DNA of 64,000 bases from an uncultured Sterolibacteriaceae bacterium (GCA_937888595.1 CALARK010000021.1:310001-374000), one strand, 5' to 3'. Shown: positions 40,718 to 50,565, counted from the stretch's first letter. Program-made: numbers and translations. Notes: generated by a model not told the origin, from the letters alone.

Positions 40718-42074
40718 CACGATCGCCGCCATCGCCACGCCACCCGGCCGGGGTGGCGTCGGCATCGTCCGCGTTTCCGGACCGGACCTGTTGCCGATGG
40801 CCTGTGTGCTGACTGGCCGGCCGGCCGATGGGTTTTCGCCCCGCCGTGCCGCCAGCACCGACTTTCTGGCCGCCGACGGCCTGCCGCTCGACAGCGGCCT
40901 GCTGCTCTACTTTCGCGCCCCGCATTCCTTTACCGGCGAGGATGTGCTCGAGCTGCACGGGCACGGTGGTCCGGTCGTCATGCAGACGCTGCTGGCGCGC
41001 TGCGTCGAGCTCGGCGCGCGGCTGGCACAGCCGGGCGAATTCGCGCGGCGCGCCTACGAGAATGACAAGATCGACCTGGCGCAGGCCGAAGGCATCGCCG
41101 ACCTGATCGAGGCGGCTTCGGCACAGGCGGCGCGCTCGGCGCTGCGTTCGCTGTCCGGCGAGTTTTCGCGGGCGGTGCAGGCCGTCGTCGACCAGCTCGT
41201 CGAGCTGCGCATGTTGATCGAGGCGACGCTCGATTTTCCCGACGAGGACATTCCCGCCGAGGAGCTGCTCGCCGACATCGATGCGGTGGCGCGGCTGGAC
41301 AGGCTGATGGCCGGTCTCGACGCGCTGCGGTCGCGGGCGCGCCAGGGCGCGGTGCTGCGCACGGGCCTGCACGTGGTGCTCGCCGGCCTGCCCAACGTCG
41401 GCAAGAGTTCGCTGCTCAACCGGCTGGCCGGCGAGGAACGCGCCATCGTCACCGACATCGCCGGCACCACGCGCGATGCCGTGCGCGAGACCATCCAGGT
41501 CGAGGGCATCCCCCTGCACGTGATCGACACCGCCGGGCTGCGCGATACCGAGGACGCCGTCGAGAAGATCGGCATCGAGCGCACCTGGCGCGAGATCGAG
41601 CGCGCCGACATCGTGCTGCAGATCGTCGATGCGCGCAGCGGCGTCACGCCGGCCGACCATGCCATCGCCGTCAAGCTGCCGGCGGGCATCGAACGCATCG
41701 TCATCGAGAACAAGTGCGATCTCGCCGGACTCGAGCCCGGACGCCAGTCGGCCGATGGACAGGTGCACCTGCGCCTGTCGGCGAAGACCGGTGCGGGCAT
41801 GGCCCTGTTGCACGACGAGCTGCTGCGCGTCGCCGGCTGGAGCGGCCACGGCGAGGATGTGCTGCTCGCCCGCGAGCGCCATCTCGAGGCGCTGCAGACC
41901 GCGGCCGAAAAGTCGGCGCTGGCGCGACGGCGGCTGGCCGAGGCGGGCGGGCGCATGGAGCTCGCCGCCGAGGAATTGCGCCTCGCGCAGAACGCCCTGG
42001 CATCGATCACCGGCGAATTCACCGCCGACGACCTGCTTGGGGAAATCTTCGGGCGATTCTGCATCGGCAAGTAG
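40695..42074 (+). CDS. mnmE: tRNA modification GTPase MnmE
   Basis: 459 aa. N-terminal folate-binding domain (TIAAIATPPGRGGVGIVRVSG; ELHGHGGPVVMQTLL), G domain with GLPNVGKSS, DIAGTTRD, DTAGLRDT, NKCD, and the C-terminal CIGK motif. Acts with MnmG to install the cmnm5U34 modification. GTG start 40695 lies inside the yidC end (23-base overlap). Two repeat copies are in frame: RRAASTDF near residue 50 and EKSALARRR near 405. Confidence 0.96.
   Translation: MPASRHTDTIAAIATPPGRGGVGIVRVSGPDLLPMACVLTGRPADGFSPRRAASTDFLAADGLPLDSGLLLYFRAPHSFTGEDVLELHGHGGPVVMQTLLARCVELGARLAQPGEFARRAYENDKIDLAQAEGIADLIEAASAQAARSALRSLSGEFSRAVQAVVDQLVELRMLIEATLDFPDEDIPAEELLADIDAVARLDRLMAGLDALRSRARQGAVLRTGLHVVLAGLPNVGKSSLLNRLAGEERAIVTDIAGTTRDAVRETIQVEGIPLHVIDTAGLRDTEDAVEKIGIERTWREIERADIVLQIVDARSGVTPADHAIAVKLPAGIERIVIENKCDLAGLEPGRQSADGQVHLRLSAKTGAGMALLHDELLRVAGWSGHGEDVLLARERHLEALQTAAEKSALARRRLAEAGGRMELAAEELRLAQNALASITGEFTADDLLGEIFGRFCIGK
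40843..40865 (-). repeat. 24-bp repeat inside mnmE (5' copy)
   Basis: Three mismatches over 23; codes RRAASTDF. Confidence 0.6.
41909..41932 (+). repeat. 24-bp repeat inside mnmE (3' copy)
   Basis: Two mismatches over 24; codes EKSALARR in the C-terminal helical domain. Confidence 0.7.
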
Positions 42075-42158
42075 CGACGGCCCCGGCCCGCGGCGCCGCG
42101 AAAACATTTGTCATTATCGGGGCGATTGCGCACAATCGCGACTCACCCGCACCCGCCC

Positions 42159-44810
42159 ATGAACCGCAACCCGGCCGACTCCCTGCAGCCCCTCAAGAGC
42201 CTGAAGAATCTCTGGATTCTGATCGGCGTCGGCATCGTCGCAACCCTGCTGATGACGGCTTATCAGCTCTGGAGCAGCTACCGCGACGCGCTGGCCAGCG
42301 CCGAGACGACGCGCCGCAACCTGGCCTGGGTGCTGGAAGGCCATCTCGACGCCACCCTGCGCCGTACCGACACCGTGCTGAACGCCCTGGTGCGCACCCT
42401 GCCGGCGTCCGCCTACCAGCCCGGGCAGGCCTTGGTCTATCGGGAGGGAATCAACCAGGAGCTCGAGCTGCGGCTGGCCAACTTCCCGGAAGTAGCCGCC
42501 CTGCGGGTCTGGGATGCCGACGGCGAACTGCTCTACACCTCGGGCGGCATGCCGCCGGTGAGGCCGAAAATCTCCGACCGGGATTCCTTCCGGACGTTGA
42601 AGAGCGATGCGTCCATCAAGCGGATTTTCAGCCCGGTCGTCACCTCGAAGATCAGTGGGCAGCGGGGTTTCGTCGTCGCCTACGCGGTACGCGATGCCGA
42701 GCAACGATTCCTCGGCGTGGTGGCTGCCCTGATCGATCTCGGCTATTTCGAATCCGTGTTCAAGTCGCTCAGCCTCGGCGAGGGCGGCATCGTCGCGATC
42801 CGGCGCACCGACGACTTCACCATGGTGATGCGCTGGCCGCCGGCGCCGCAGGAGGTCAACCGGCCGTTACGTCCCGGCCATCCGCACCGCCTGATGATCA
42901 CCTCCGGGCAGCTGAGTGCGACGGTCGAGGCCGCCGGCCAGGTGGATGGTGTGGTGCGGCTCTTCAACCTGCAGCGGCTGCAGAACTATCCCTTCGTGAT
43001 TCTGGTCGGCCAGAAGCCGCAAACTATCCTGTATGACTGGAACCGCCGCCTCGACATCACCCTGCTGATGGGGTTCTGCCTGCTCTACCTGCTGTTCTGG
43101 ATGGTCGGCCGGCTGTGGCATACCGAAAAGCACCGTCTGGAGACGGATGCGCAGATCAAGCTGCTGGCGAGCGTCTTCGACAACAGCGGCGAGGCCATCC
43201 TGATCAGCGATGCGCACAATCGCATCGTCGAGGTCAATCCGGCCTTCACCCAGATCACCGGCTATGCCGCCGAGGAAGCCCGCGGCCGGAATCCCAGTAT
43301 GCTCGCCTCCGGCCGTAGCTCGCCCGAGGAGTACCGGCAGATGTGGCATGCCATCAACGAGGACGGCTTCTGGCAGGGCGAGATCTGGGATCGCCACCGC
43401 GACGGGCATGTCTATCCGAAGTGGCTGACCATCTCGACCATCCGCGACGTGGCGGGCAACCTCAGCCACTACATCGCCAGCTTCACCGACATCACGGCGC
43501 GCAAGGCCGCCGAAGAGCGCATCCACTACCTTGCCCACCACGATCCGCTGACGCGCCTGCCCAACCGCACGCACCTGCAGGCCCGCCTCGAGCAGGCGAT
43601 CGCCACCGCGCGGCGCGAGGATCGCCGCCTGGCGGTGCTGTTCATCGACATGGACCACTTCAAGCACATCAATGACAGCCTCGGCCATCACGTCGGTGAC
43701 AAGCTGCTCGTCGAGGTGGCATCGCGCCTGCGCGACAGCGTGCGCGACAGCGATGTCGTGGCGCGGCTCGGCGGCGACGAGTTCGTCGTCGTGCTGACGG
43801 ACGTCGCCCAGGACACCGTGGCGGCCGTCGCCGCGAAGCTGATCAAGAACCTGTCGCGCTCCTACGTGCTCGACGACCACACCCTCCATTCGACGCCGAG
43901 CATCGGCATCAGCCTGTTCCCCGAGGATGGTGCGGATGTCGAGACGCTGATGAAGAATGCCGACACGGCGATGTACCACGCCAAGGAAGCCGGCCGCAAC
44001 AACTTCCAGTTCTTCACTGCGGCGATGAACGCGTCGGCGACGGAGCGCATCCTGCTCGAAGGCCACCTGCGCCGGGCGATCGAGAAGGGCGAATTCGTGC
44101 TGCATTACCAGCCGCAGATCGACGTGGCCAGCGGCCGGCCCTGCGGTGTCGAGGCGCTGGTGCGCTGGCAGCATCCCGAGCGCGGCCTGCTCTCGCCGCT
44201 CAAGTTCGTGCCGATCGCCGAGGAGACCGGCCTGATCGTCCAGCTCGGCGAATGGGTGCTCGACACCGCCCTCGGCGAACTGGCGCGCTGGCGCACAGCG
44301 GGCCTCGACGGCATCCGCATGGCGGTGAACCTGTCGGCGCACCAGCTGCGCGATCCCCAGCTGGTGCCGCGCATCGCTTCGCTGCTGGCGCTCCACGGCC
44401 TGCGCGGGGGCGATCTCGAGCTGGAAATCACCGAAAGCGTGGCGATGAAGAATCCGCAGGCGACCACCCGCCTGCTGACACACCTGCGCGAGCTCGGCAT
44501 CGAACTGGCGATCGACGACTTCGGCACGGGCTACTCCTCGCTGAGTTACCTCAAGCAGCTGCCGCTCGACCGGCTCAAGCTCGACCGTTCCTTCGTGATG
44601 GACATCGAGCATGATCCGAACGATGCGGCGATCAGCGCGGCGACGATTTCGCTCGCCCACAGCCTCGGCCTGTCGGTCGTGGCCGAGGGGGTCGAGACGG
44701 CCTCGCAGTACGATTTCCTCAAGGGGCTCGACTGCGACGTGGTGCAGGGCTACTTCTTCAGCCGGCCGCTGCCGGCCGCCGAGGTCGAAGCCTTCCTGCG
44801 CCGGCCGTAA
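42159..44810 (+). CDS. Membrane sensor GGDEF-EAL protein (c-di-GMP turnover)
   Basis: About 883 aa from ATG 42159 (an upstream ATG at 42108 is possible). TM1 at about 16-36, periplasmic Cache-like sensor 40-290, TM2 at about 297-320 (LLMGFCLLYLLFWMVGRLW), PAS domain 334-447 (EAILISDAHNRIVEVNPAF), GGDEF domain with intact RLGGDEF (about 536), EAL domain with EALVRW (about 663), ITES, and DDFGTGYSSLSYLKQLP. Both active sites look complete, so it could be a synthase, a phosphodiesterase or both. The stop codon runs into a repeat copy. Confidence 0.93.
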   Translation: MNRNPADSLQPLKSLKNLWILIGVGIVATLLMTAYQLWSSYRDALASAETTRRNLAWVLEGHLDATLRRTDTVLNALVRTLPASAYQPGQALVYREGINQELELRLANFPEVAALRVWDADGELLYTSGGMPPVRPKISDRDSFRTLKSDASIKRIFSPVVTSKISGQRGFVVAYAVRDAEQRFLGVVAALIDLGYFESVFKSLSLGEGGIVAIRRTDDFTMVMRWPPAPQEVNRPLRPGHPHRLMITSGQLSATVEAAGQVDGVVRLFNLQRLQNYPFVILVGQKPQTILYDWNRRLDITLLMGFCLLYLLFWMVGRLWHTEKHRLETDAQIKLLASVFDNSGEAILISDAHNRIVEVNPAFTQITGYAAEEARGRNPSMLASGRSSPEEYRQMWHAINEDGFWQGEIWDRHRDGHVYPKWLTISTIRDVAGNLSHYIASFTDITARKAAEERIHYLAHHDPLTRLPNRTHLQARLEQAIATARREDRRLAVLFIDMDHFKHINDSLGHHVGDKLLVEVASRLRDSVRDSDVVARLGGDEFVVVLTDVAQDTVAAVAAKLIKNLSRSYVLDDHTLHSTPSIGISLFPEDGADVETLMKNADTAMYHAKEAGRNNFQFFTAAMNASATERILLEGHLRRAIEKGEFVLHYQPQIDVASGRPCGVEALVRWQHPERGLLSPLKFVPIAEETGLIVQLGEWVLDTALGELARWRTAGLDGIRMAVNLSAHQLRDPQLVPRIASLLALHGLRGGDLELEITESVAMKNPQATTRLLTHLRELGIELAIDDFGTGYSSLSYLKQLPLDRLKLDRSFVMDIEHDPNDAAISAATISLAHSLGLSVVAEGVETASQYDFLKGLDCDVVQGYFFSRPLPAAEVEAFLRRP

Positions 44811-44832
44811 AAGTCGGCGCGGGCGGGACGGC
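44809..44832 (+). repeat. 24-bp repeat between GGDEF-EAL and TauE genes
   Basis: One mismatch. Its A-run starts in the TAA stop codon of the preceding gene and it ends six bases before the next ATG. Confidence 0.9.
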
Positions 44833-44838
44833 GGACAG

Positions 44839-45612
44839 ATGGAATTCGACGCGCTCTGGTTCGGGCTGCTGGCCGCGGCCGCCCTCGCCGGCTTTGTCGA
44901 TGCGGTGGCCGGCGGCGGCGGGCTGATCCAGGTGCCGGCATTGTTCGCCGCCCTGCCCCAGGAGGCGCCGGCGACGCTGTTCGGCACCAACAAGATCGCC
45001 TCGATCTTCGGCACGTCGAATGCCGCTCGGCGCTATATCCGGGCGGTGGATATGCCCTGGGGCGTGGCGCTGCCGGCGGCCGGGGCGGCATTCGTGTTTT
45101 CCTTCCTCGGGGCGGCGACCGTGGCGTGGCTGCCGAAGGAGGTGGTGCGGCCGCTGGTGCTCTGGCTGCTGGTGGCGGTGGCGGTCTACACCTGGATGAA
45201 GCCGGATTTCGGCCGGCAGGCACGTACGCATTCGCTGCCGCCGCGCCATGCCCTGCTCGTCGCCCTGCTCGCCGGCAGCCTGCTCGGTTTCTACGACGGA
45301 TTTTTCGGCCCGGGCGCGGGCAGCTTCATGATCTTCGCCTTCGTGCGCCTGTTCGGCATGGACTTCCTGCACGCCTCGGCGAGCGCGAAGCTGGTCAATG
45401 CCGCGACGAATGCCGGCGCCCTGCTGCTGTTCGCCCCGCAGGGCCACGTGCTGTGGGCGCTCGGCCTCGGCATGGCGGCCTGCAACATCGCCGGTGCGCA
45501 GCTGGGCAGCCGGCTGGCGATCCGTCATGGCAGCGGTTTCGTGCGCGCGGTCTTCCTGGTGATGACGACCTTGCTGATCGCCAAGATCGGCTGGGATACC
45601 TGGGCGGCATAG
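44839..45612 (+). CDS. TauE/SafE family permease
   Basis: 257 aa, about eight hydrophobic segments. AGFVDAVAGGGGLIQVPAL and the repeated GFYDGFFGPGAGSFMIFAFV are the duplicated TauE/SafE signatures, with GTNKIASIFGTSNAARRY. The family exports or imports sulfonates, sulfite or other anions. The space between the repeat copy and the ATG leaves no clear ribosome binding site. Confidence 0.9.
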   Translation: MEFDALWFGLLAAAALAGFVDAVAGGGGLIQVPALFAALPQEAPATLFGTNKIASIFGTSNAARRYIRAVDMPWGVALPAAGAAFVFSFLGAATVAWLPKEVVRPLVLWLLVAVAVYTWMKPDFGRQARTHSLPPRHALLVALLAGSLLGFYDGFFGPGAGSFMIFAFVRLFGMDFLHASASAKLVNAATNAGALLLFAPQGHVLWALGLGMAACNIAGAQLGSRLAIRHGSGFVRAVFLVMTTLLIAKIGWDTWAA

Positions 45613-45720
45613 TATCGCCAGGCGCCAAAACCCTGTCCTTTTCATGGACGGGCGCGCGGGGCGGTGTTAAATTCGCGCTTCCCTCAATTGCTGTCCATAA
45701 ATATCCCACGGGAGGAGCCC

Positions 45721-46881
45721 ATGAATAAGAATCGGAAGTCCCTGCTCGCGGCGGCCATCGTCGTCGCCATGTCCACCCTGGCCGGCCAGGCTGCCGCCGA
45801 CATCAATGTCGGTGTCGTCGTTTCCGCCACCGGCCCTGCCGCCTCGCTCGGCATTCCCGAGAAGAACACTTTCGCGCTGATGCCCACCAGCATCGGCGGC
45901 GAGAAGATCAACTACCTCATCCTCGACGATGCCACCGATACCACCACGGCGGTGAAAAACACCCGCAAGCATCTGACCGAGAACAAGGTCGACGTGATCG
46001 TCGGTTCCTCCATCACCCCGAACTCCCTGGCGATGATCGACGTCGCCGCCGAAGCCGAGACGCCGATGATCTCGATGGCCGCCTCGGCCCGCATCGTCGA
46101 CACCGCCAACCCGAAAGTGAAGTGGGTCTTCAAGACGCCGCAGAACGACGTGCAGATGTCCACCGCCATCGTCGAGCACATGACCAATGCCGGCGTGAAG
46201 ACGGTCGGCTTCATCGGCTTCGCCGATGCCTACGGCGAGGGCTGGTTCCAGGAGTTCTCGAAGATCGCCGAAGCCCGCAAGCTGCAGATCGTCGCCAACG
46301 AGCGCTACAACCGTGCCGATACCTCGGTGACCGGCCAGGTGCTCAAGATCATGGCCGCCAAGCCGGATGCCGTGCTGGTCGCCGGTGCCGGCACGCCGGC
46401 CGCGCTGCCGCAGAAGACGCTCAAGGAGAAGGGCTACAAGGGCGCCTACTACCAGACGCACGGCGTCGCCAACAAGGATTTCCTGCGCGTTTGCGGCAAG
46501 GATTGCGAAGGCACCTTCCTGCCCGCCGGCCCGGTGCTGGTCGCGGCGCAGCTGCCGGCCGACAATCCGATCAAGCAGGTGGCGTCCAACTATGTTGCCA
46601 AGTACGAGGCGGCGCACGGCAAGGGTTCGGCCTCGACCTTCGGCGCCCACGCCTGGGATGCCGGCATCCTGCTACAGAACGCCGTGCCGGTCGCGCTCAA
46701 GAAGGCCAAGCCGGGCAGCAAGGAGTTCCGCGCCGCCCTGCGTGACGCCCTCGAAGGCCTGAAGAACGTGACGGTTTCCCACGGCATCGTCAACATGTCG
46801 GCGACCGACCACCTCGGCTTCGACCAGCGCGCGCGCGTGATGGTCAAAATCGAAAAGGGCGACTGGAAGCTGATCCAGTAA
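45721..46881 (+). CDS. Branched-chain-type ABC substrate-binding protein
   Basis: 386 aa, periplasmic binding protein type I (LivK-like). Signal SLLAAAIVVAMSTLAGQAAA, then INVGVVVSATGPAASLGIPEKNTF, VIVGSSITPNSLAMIDVAAEAETPMISM and the C-terminal lobe with FGAHAWDAGILL. GGGAGGAG before the ATG at 45721. Precedes livH-livMG-livF; the substrate may be an amino acid, amide or aromatic acid rather than leucine. Confidence 0.9.
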   Translation: MNKNRKSLLAAAIVVAMSTLAGQAAADINVGVVVSATGPAASLGIPEKNTFALMPTSIGGEKINYLILDDATDTTTAVKNTRKHLTENKVDVIVGSSITPNSLAMIDVAAEAETPMISMAASARIVDTANPKVKWVFKTPQNDVQMSTAIVEHMTNAGVKTVGFIGFADAYGEGWFQEFSKIAEARKLQIVANERYNRADTSVTGQVLKIMAAKPDAVLVAGAGTPAALPQKTLKEKGYKGAYYQTHGVANKDFLRVCGKDCEGTFLPAGPVLVAAQLPADNPIKQVASNYVAKYEAAHGKGSASTFGAHAWDAGILLQNAVPVALKKAKPGSKEFRAALRDALEGLKNVTVSHGIVNMSATDHLGFDQRARVMVKIEKGDWKLIQ

Positions 46882-46902
46882 AATCGCTCCGGTCTGGAGC
46901 AG

Positions 46903-46924
46903 GGGCGCCGCACTGCCGGCGCCC
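46903..46924 (+). terminator. Hairpin between substrate-binding gene and livH
   Basis: GGGCGCC, eight bases, GGCGCCC then TTGTCGTTT. Probably a partial terminator or mRNA stabiliser that lets the binding protein be made in excess. Confidence 0.55.
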
Positions 46925-46966
46925 TTGTCGTTTGTGAGGGGGCCGGGGAGCGCCCGAAGGGAACCA

Positions 46967-48010
46967 ATGGATCTGCAAATCGCGTTGTTGCTGGGGCAGG
47001 ACGGTATCGTCAACGGGGCGATCTACGCCTTGCTGGCGCTCGCCCTGGTGCTGGTGTTCGCCGTGACGCGCGTGATCTTCATCCCGCAGGGCGAATTCGT
47101 CGCCTATGGCGCCCTGTCCCTGGCCAGCCTCCAGGCCGGGCTCCTGCCGGGTACGCTCTGGCTGCTGCTCGTGCTCGGCCTCGTGGTGACGGCGCTCGAC
47201 GCGCCGGCGCTCATGCGACAGGGGCGGCAGGGCGGCCGCCGCCTCGCCACGCTGGTGGGCTGGCAGTGCGCCTATCCGCTCGCCCTGCTCGGCGTGGTGG
47301 CCGGCGGTACGCCGCAGAGCTGGCCGCTGCTGCTGCAGGTCCTGCTGGTGCTCGCCATCGTGGTGCCGCTAGGTCCCCAGATCTATCGCACCGCCTACCA
47401 GCCGATCGCCGAGGCACCGGTGCTGATCCTGCTGATCGTTTCCGTCGCCGTGCACCTCGCGCTGGTGGGGCTGGGCCTGCTGTTCTTCGGCGCCGAGGGT
47501 TCTCGCACGCCGGCATTTTCGGAAGCCTCGTTCGAGATTGGCGACCTGACCGTCTCCGGCCAGAGTCTCTGGGTGGTTGGCGCCAGCCTTTTCCTGATCG
47601 TCGCCCTTTATGTGTTCTTCGAGAAGAGCCTGTACGGCAAGGCGCTGCGCGCCACGGCGATCAATCGCAACGGGGCGCGGCTGATGGGCATCTCGACCAC
47701 CTTCGCCGGCAAGCTGTCCTTCCTGCTGGCGGCCGCCATCGGCGTCCTCTCGGGCATCCTGATCGCGCCGATCACCACGGTCTATTACGACACCGGCTTC
47801 CTGATCGGCCTCAAGGGTTTCGTCGGCGCCATCGTCGGCGGGCTCGCCAGCTATCCGGTTGCGGCGGCCGGTGCGCTGCTGGTCGGTCTGCTCGAATCCT
47901 TCTCGTCCTTCTGGGCGTCGGCTTTCAAGGAGGTGATCGTGTTCACGCTGATCATCCCGGTGCTGGTGTGGCGTTCGCTGACGACCCACCACGTGGAGGA
48001 GGAGGAGTGA
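46967..48010 (+). CDS. livH: ABC permease LivH
   Basis: 347 aa, eight or more TM segments. GIVNGAIYALLALALVLVFAVTRVIFIPQGEF at the N-terminus and the EAA-like region RATAINRNGARLMGIS, then GLKGFVGAIVGGLASYPVAA. AAGGGA precedes the ATG. It is longer than typical LivH by an insertion of a hydrophobic segment near 100-130. Stop overlaps the next GTG. Confidence 0.93.
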   Translation: MDLQIALLLGQDGIVNGAIYALLALALVLVFAVTRVIFIPQGEFVAYGALSLASLQAGLLPGTLWLLLVLGLVVTALDAPALMRQGRQGGRRLATLVGWQCAYPLALLGVVAGGTPQSWPLLLQVLLVLAIVVPLGPQIYRTAYQPIAEAPVLILLIVSVAVHLALVGLGLLFFGAEGSRTPAFSEASFEIGDLTVSGQSLWVVGASLFLIVALYVFFEKSLYGKALRATAINRNGARLMGISTTFAGKLSFLLAAAIGVLSGILIAPITTVYYDTGFLIGLKGFVGAIVGGLASYPVAAAGALLVGLLESFSSFWASAFKEVIVFTLIIPVLVWRSLTTHHVEEEE

Positions 48011-49797
48011 GTTGGGCGCGGCAATTGCTGGCCGTTTTCATCGGCCTGATCGTCCTCGGCCCGCTGGTGCTGCCCGAGTTCCATGTCACTTTGCTCAACT
48101 ACATCGGCCTCTATGCCCTGGTGGCGCTCGGGCTGGTACTGCTGACCGGCGTCGGCGGGTTGACCTCCTTCGGCCAGGCGGCCTTCGTCGGCCTCGGAGC
48201 CTATGCCACCGCCTGGCTGACGACGGCCGGAGCTGCCCACCTGCCAGCCTGGCTAATATCGCCGTGGAGCGGTTTGGCAGCGGGGTTAGTGCTCACTGCG
48301 GCAGTGGCGTCCATCCTCGGCCTGCTGACCTTGCGCCTGTCGGGCCACTACCTGCCGCTCGGGACCATCGCCTGGGGGATCTCGCTGTACTTTCTGTTCG
48401 GCAACCTTGAGATGCTCGGCGGCCATACCGGAATCACCGGCATTCCACCGCTGGCGCTGGGCGGCTTCGAGTTGCGGGACGGCCGCCATTACTACTACCT
48501 GATCTGGGCGATCCTGCTGGCGGCCGTCTGGCTGACGCACAACCTGCTCGATTCGCGCGCCGGCCGCGCGATCCGGGCACTCAAGGGCGGGGCGCTCATG
48601 GCCGAGGCGATGGGTGTGGATACCGCCCGCGCCAAGATCGTCATCTTCATCATCGCCGCATTGTTCGCCGCCCTGTCGGGCTGGCTCTACGCCCACCTGC
48701 AGCGCTTCCTCAATCCGACGCCGTTCGGCTTGCACATCGGCATCGAATATCTGTTCATGGCCGTGATCGGCGGAGCGGCCCACGTCTGGGGTGCGCTGGC
48801 CGGTGCCGCGGTCATCACGGTACTCAAGCAGTGGCTGCAGGACCTGTTGCCGCAACTGTTCGGCGCGACGGGAAATTTCGAGGTGATCGCTTTCGGCCTG
48901 CTGATGATCTTCGTGCTGCACCGGGCGCGTGATGGCCTCTGGCCATGGATTGCCCGCTGGATCCCGGAACGGAAGTCGGTGCTGGCGGGACGGCGGGAGG
49001 ATGTGGACCGGCTGCCGCGACGAGGCGTGCCGGCGGCAGGCACGCCTCTGCTGGAAGTGCAGGATGCCGTCAAGCGTTTCGGCGGCCTCGTCGCCAACGA
49101 CTGCATGAGCCTGTCCGTCGCCGCCGGCGAGATCCTCGCCCTGATCGGTCCGAACGGCGCGGGCAAGTCGACCTTCTTCAATCTGGTCACGGGCGTCAGC
49201 CCGCCGACCTCCGGCGAGGTGCGCTTTCTCGGCGGGCGGGTCGATGGGAAGAGCTCGCGCGCCATTGCGCGCATGGGCATGAGCCGTACTTTCCAGCATG
49301 TACGCCTGTTGCCGGCGATGACGGTGCTGGAGAACGTCGCCCTGGGTGCCCACATGCGCGGCCGCCATGGCGTACCGGCGGCGATGCTGCATCTCGAGCG
49401 TGAGGAAGAAGCGCGACTGCTTGCCGAGGCGGCACGGCAGTGCGAACGGGTGGGATTGGGGGAGCATCTGCAGGATGCGGCCGGCAGCCTGCCGCTCGGC
49501 AAGCAGCGCATCGTCGAGATCGCGCGTGCGCTGGCGGCCGACCCGGTCCTGCTGCTGCTCGACGAACCGGCGGCCGGCCTGCGTTTCCTCGAGAAGCAGG
49601 CGCTGGCCGACCTGCTCGGGCAGCTGCGGGCCGAAGGCATGGGCATCCTGCTGGTCGAGCACGACATGGAGTTCGTCATGGACCTCGCCGACCGGGTCGT
49701 GGTCATGGAGTTCGGCAAGAAGATCGCCGAGGGGCTGCCGCACGAAGTCCAGAACGACCCGGCGGTCATCGAGGCCTATCTGGGCGGGGTGGATTGA
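48007..49797 (+). CDS. livM-livG: Fused LivM permease-LivG ATPase
   Basis: 596 aa. Residues 1-318 are a LivM permease (LLTGVGGLTSFGQAAFVGLGAYATAW; RAIRALKGGALMAEAMGVD). Residues about 340-596 are a LivG ATPase (Walker A GPNGAGKST near 380, SRTFQHVRLLPAMTVLENV, degenerate signature LPLGKQRIVEIARAL, Walker B LLLLDEPAAGL, switch His in LLVEHDMEFVM). The linker (about 318-340, ERKSVLAGRREDVD) is encoded by a repeat copy. GTG start overlaps the livH stop and the stop overlaps livF ATG. M-G fusions are known in this family; the linker origin is unusual. Confidence 0.93.
   Translation: MSWARQLLAVFIGLIVLGPLVLPEFHVTLLNYIGLYALVALGLVLLTGVGGLTSFGQAAFVGLGAYATAWLTTAGAAHLPAWLISPWSGLAAGLVLTAAVASILGLLTLRLSGHYLPLGTIAWGISLYFLFGNLEMLGGHTGITGIPPLALGGFELRDGRHYYYLIWAILLAAVWLTHNLLDSRAGRAIRALKGGALMAEAMGVDTARAKIVIFIIAALFAALSGWLYAHLQRFLNPTPFGLHIGIEYLFMAVIGGAAHVWGALAGAAVITVLKQWLQDLLPQLFGATGNFEVIAFGLLMIFVLHRARDGLWPWIARWIPERKSVLAGRREDVDRLPRRGVPAAGTPLLEVQDAVKRFGGLVANDCMSLSVAAGEILALIGPNGAGKSTFFNLVTGVSPPTSGEVRFLGGRVDGKSSRAIARMGMSRTFQHVRLLPAMTVLENVALGAHMRGRHGVPAAMLHLEREEEARLLAEAARQCERVGLGEHLQDAAGSLPLGKQRIVEIARALAADPVLLLLDEPAAGLRFLEKQALADLLGQLRAEGMGILLVEHDMEFVMDLADRVVVMEFGKKIAEGLPHEVQNDPAVIEAYLGGVD
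48973..48994 (+). repeat. 24-bp repeat in the LivM-LivG linker
   Basis: Two mismatches over 22; codes KSVLAGR exactly at the domain junction. Confidence 0.75.
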
Positions 49798-50546
49798 TGA
49801 GCGACCATGAGCTTGAACCGATCCTCGAGGTAAAGGACCTCTGCGTCTCCTACGGCAAGGTCGAGGCGCTGCACCATGTCTCGATCAAGGTGCGGCCGGG
49901 CGAGATCGTCACCGTGATTGGCCCGAACGGCGCCGGCAAGACCACCCTGCTCTCCGCGATCATGGGCGTGCTGCCGTTCAGTCGCGGCGAGGTCGCCTAC
50001 CAGGGTGAGGCGCAGGTTCATGTCGATGTCGAGCGTATGGTCGCGCGCGGCATGACCCTGGTGCCCGAAAAGCGGGAATTGTTCGGCGAGATGAGCGTCG
50101 AGGACAACCTCCTGCTCGGCGCCTTCATGCGGCGGCGGCTCGGTTTTCGCGACGAGGCCGAAACGCTCGACAAGGTCTTTGGCATCTTTCCCCGTCTCAA
50201 GGAGCGGAGGGGCCAGATGGCCGGCACCCTCTCCGGCGGGGAGCGGCAGATGCTCGCCGTCGGCCGGGCGCTGATGGCGCAGCCGAAGATTCTCATGCTC
50301 GACGAGCCGAGTCTCGGCCTGGCCCCGCTGATCGTGCGCGAGATCTTTCGCGTCATCGGCGACCTCCGGAAAACCGGCGTAGCGATCCTGCTGGTCGAGC
50401 AGAACGCGCGTGCCGCGCTTCAGGTGTCCGATTACGGCTACGTGCTGGAAACCGGCGAGGTGGCTCTCGAGGGCCCCTCCGATGCACTCGAGGATGATCC
50501 CAAGGTGGTCGAGGCCTATCTTGGCCTGGGGGGCAAGAAGCATTGA
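49797..50546 (+). CDS. livF: ABC ATPase LivF
   Basis: 249 aa. Walker A GPNGAGKTT, Q-loop region VPEKRELFGEMSVEDNL, intact signature LSGGERQMLAVGRALM, Walker B ILMLDEPSLGLAP, and LLVEQNARAAL. Second ATPase of the transporter. Its stop lies two bases before the first parS site. Confidence 0.95.
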   Translation: MSDHELEPILEVKDLCVSYGKVEALHHVSIKVRPGEIVTVIGPNGAGKTTLLSAIMGVLPFSRGEVAYQGEAQVHVDVERMVARGMTLVPEKRELFGEMSVEDNLLLGAFMRRRLGFRDEAETLDKVFGIFPRLKERRGQMAGTLSGGERQMLAVGRALMAQPKILMLDEPSLGLAPLIVREIFRVIGDLRKTGVAILLVEQNARAALQVSDYGYVLETGEVALEGPSDALEDDPKVVEAYLGLGGKKH

Positions 50547-50548
50547 TA

Positions 50549-50564
50549 TGTTTCACGTGAAACG
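50549..50564. promoter_or_regulatory. parS: parS site 1
   Basis: TGTTTCACGTGAAACG; the inner 14 bases are a perfect palindrome, the chromosomal ParB-binding consensus. Confidence 0.95.
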
Positions 50565-50565
50565 C

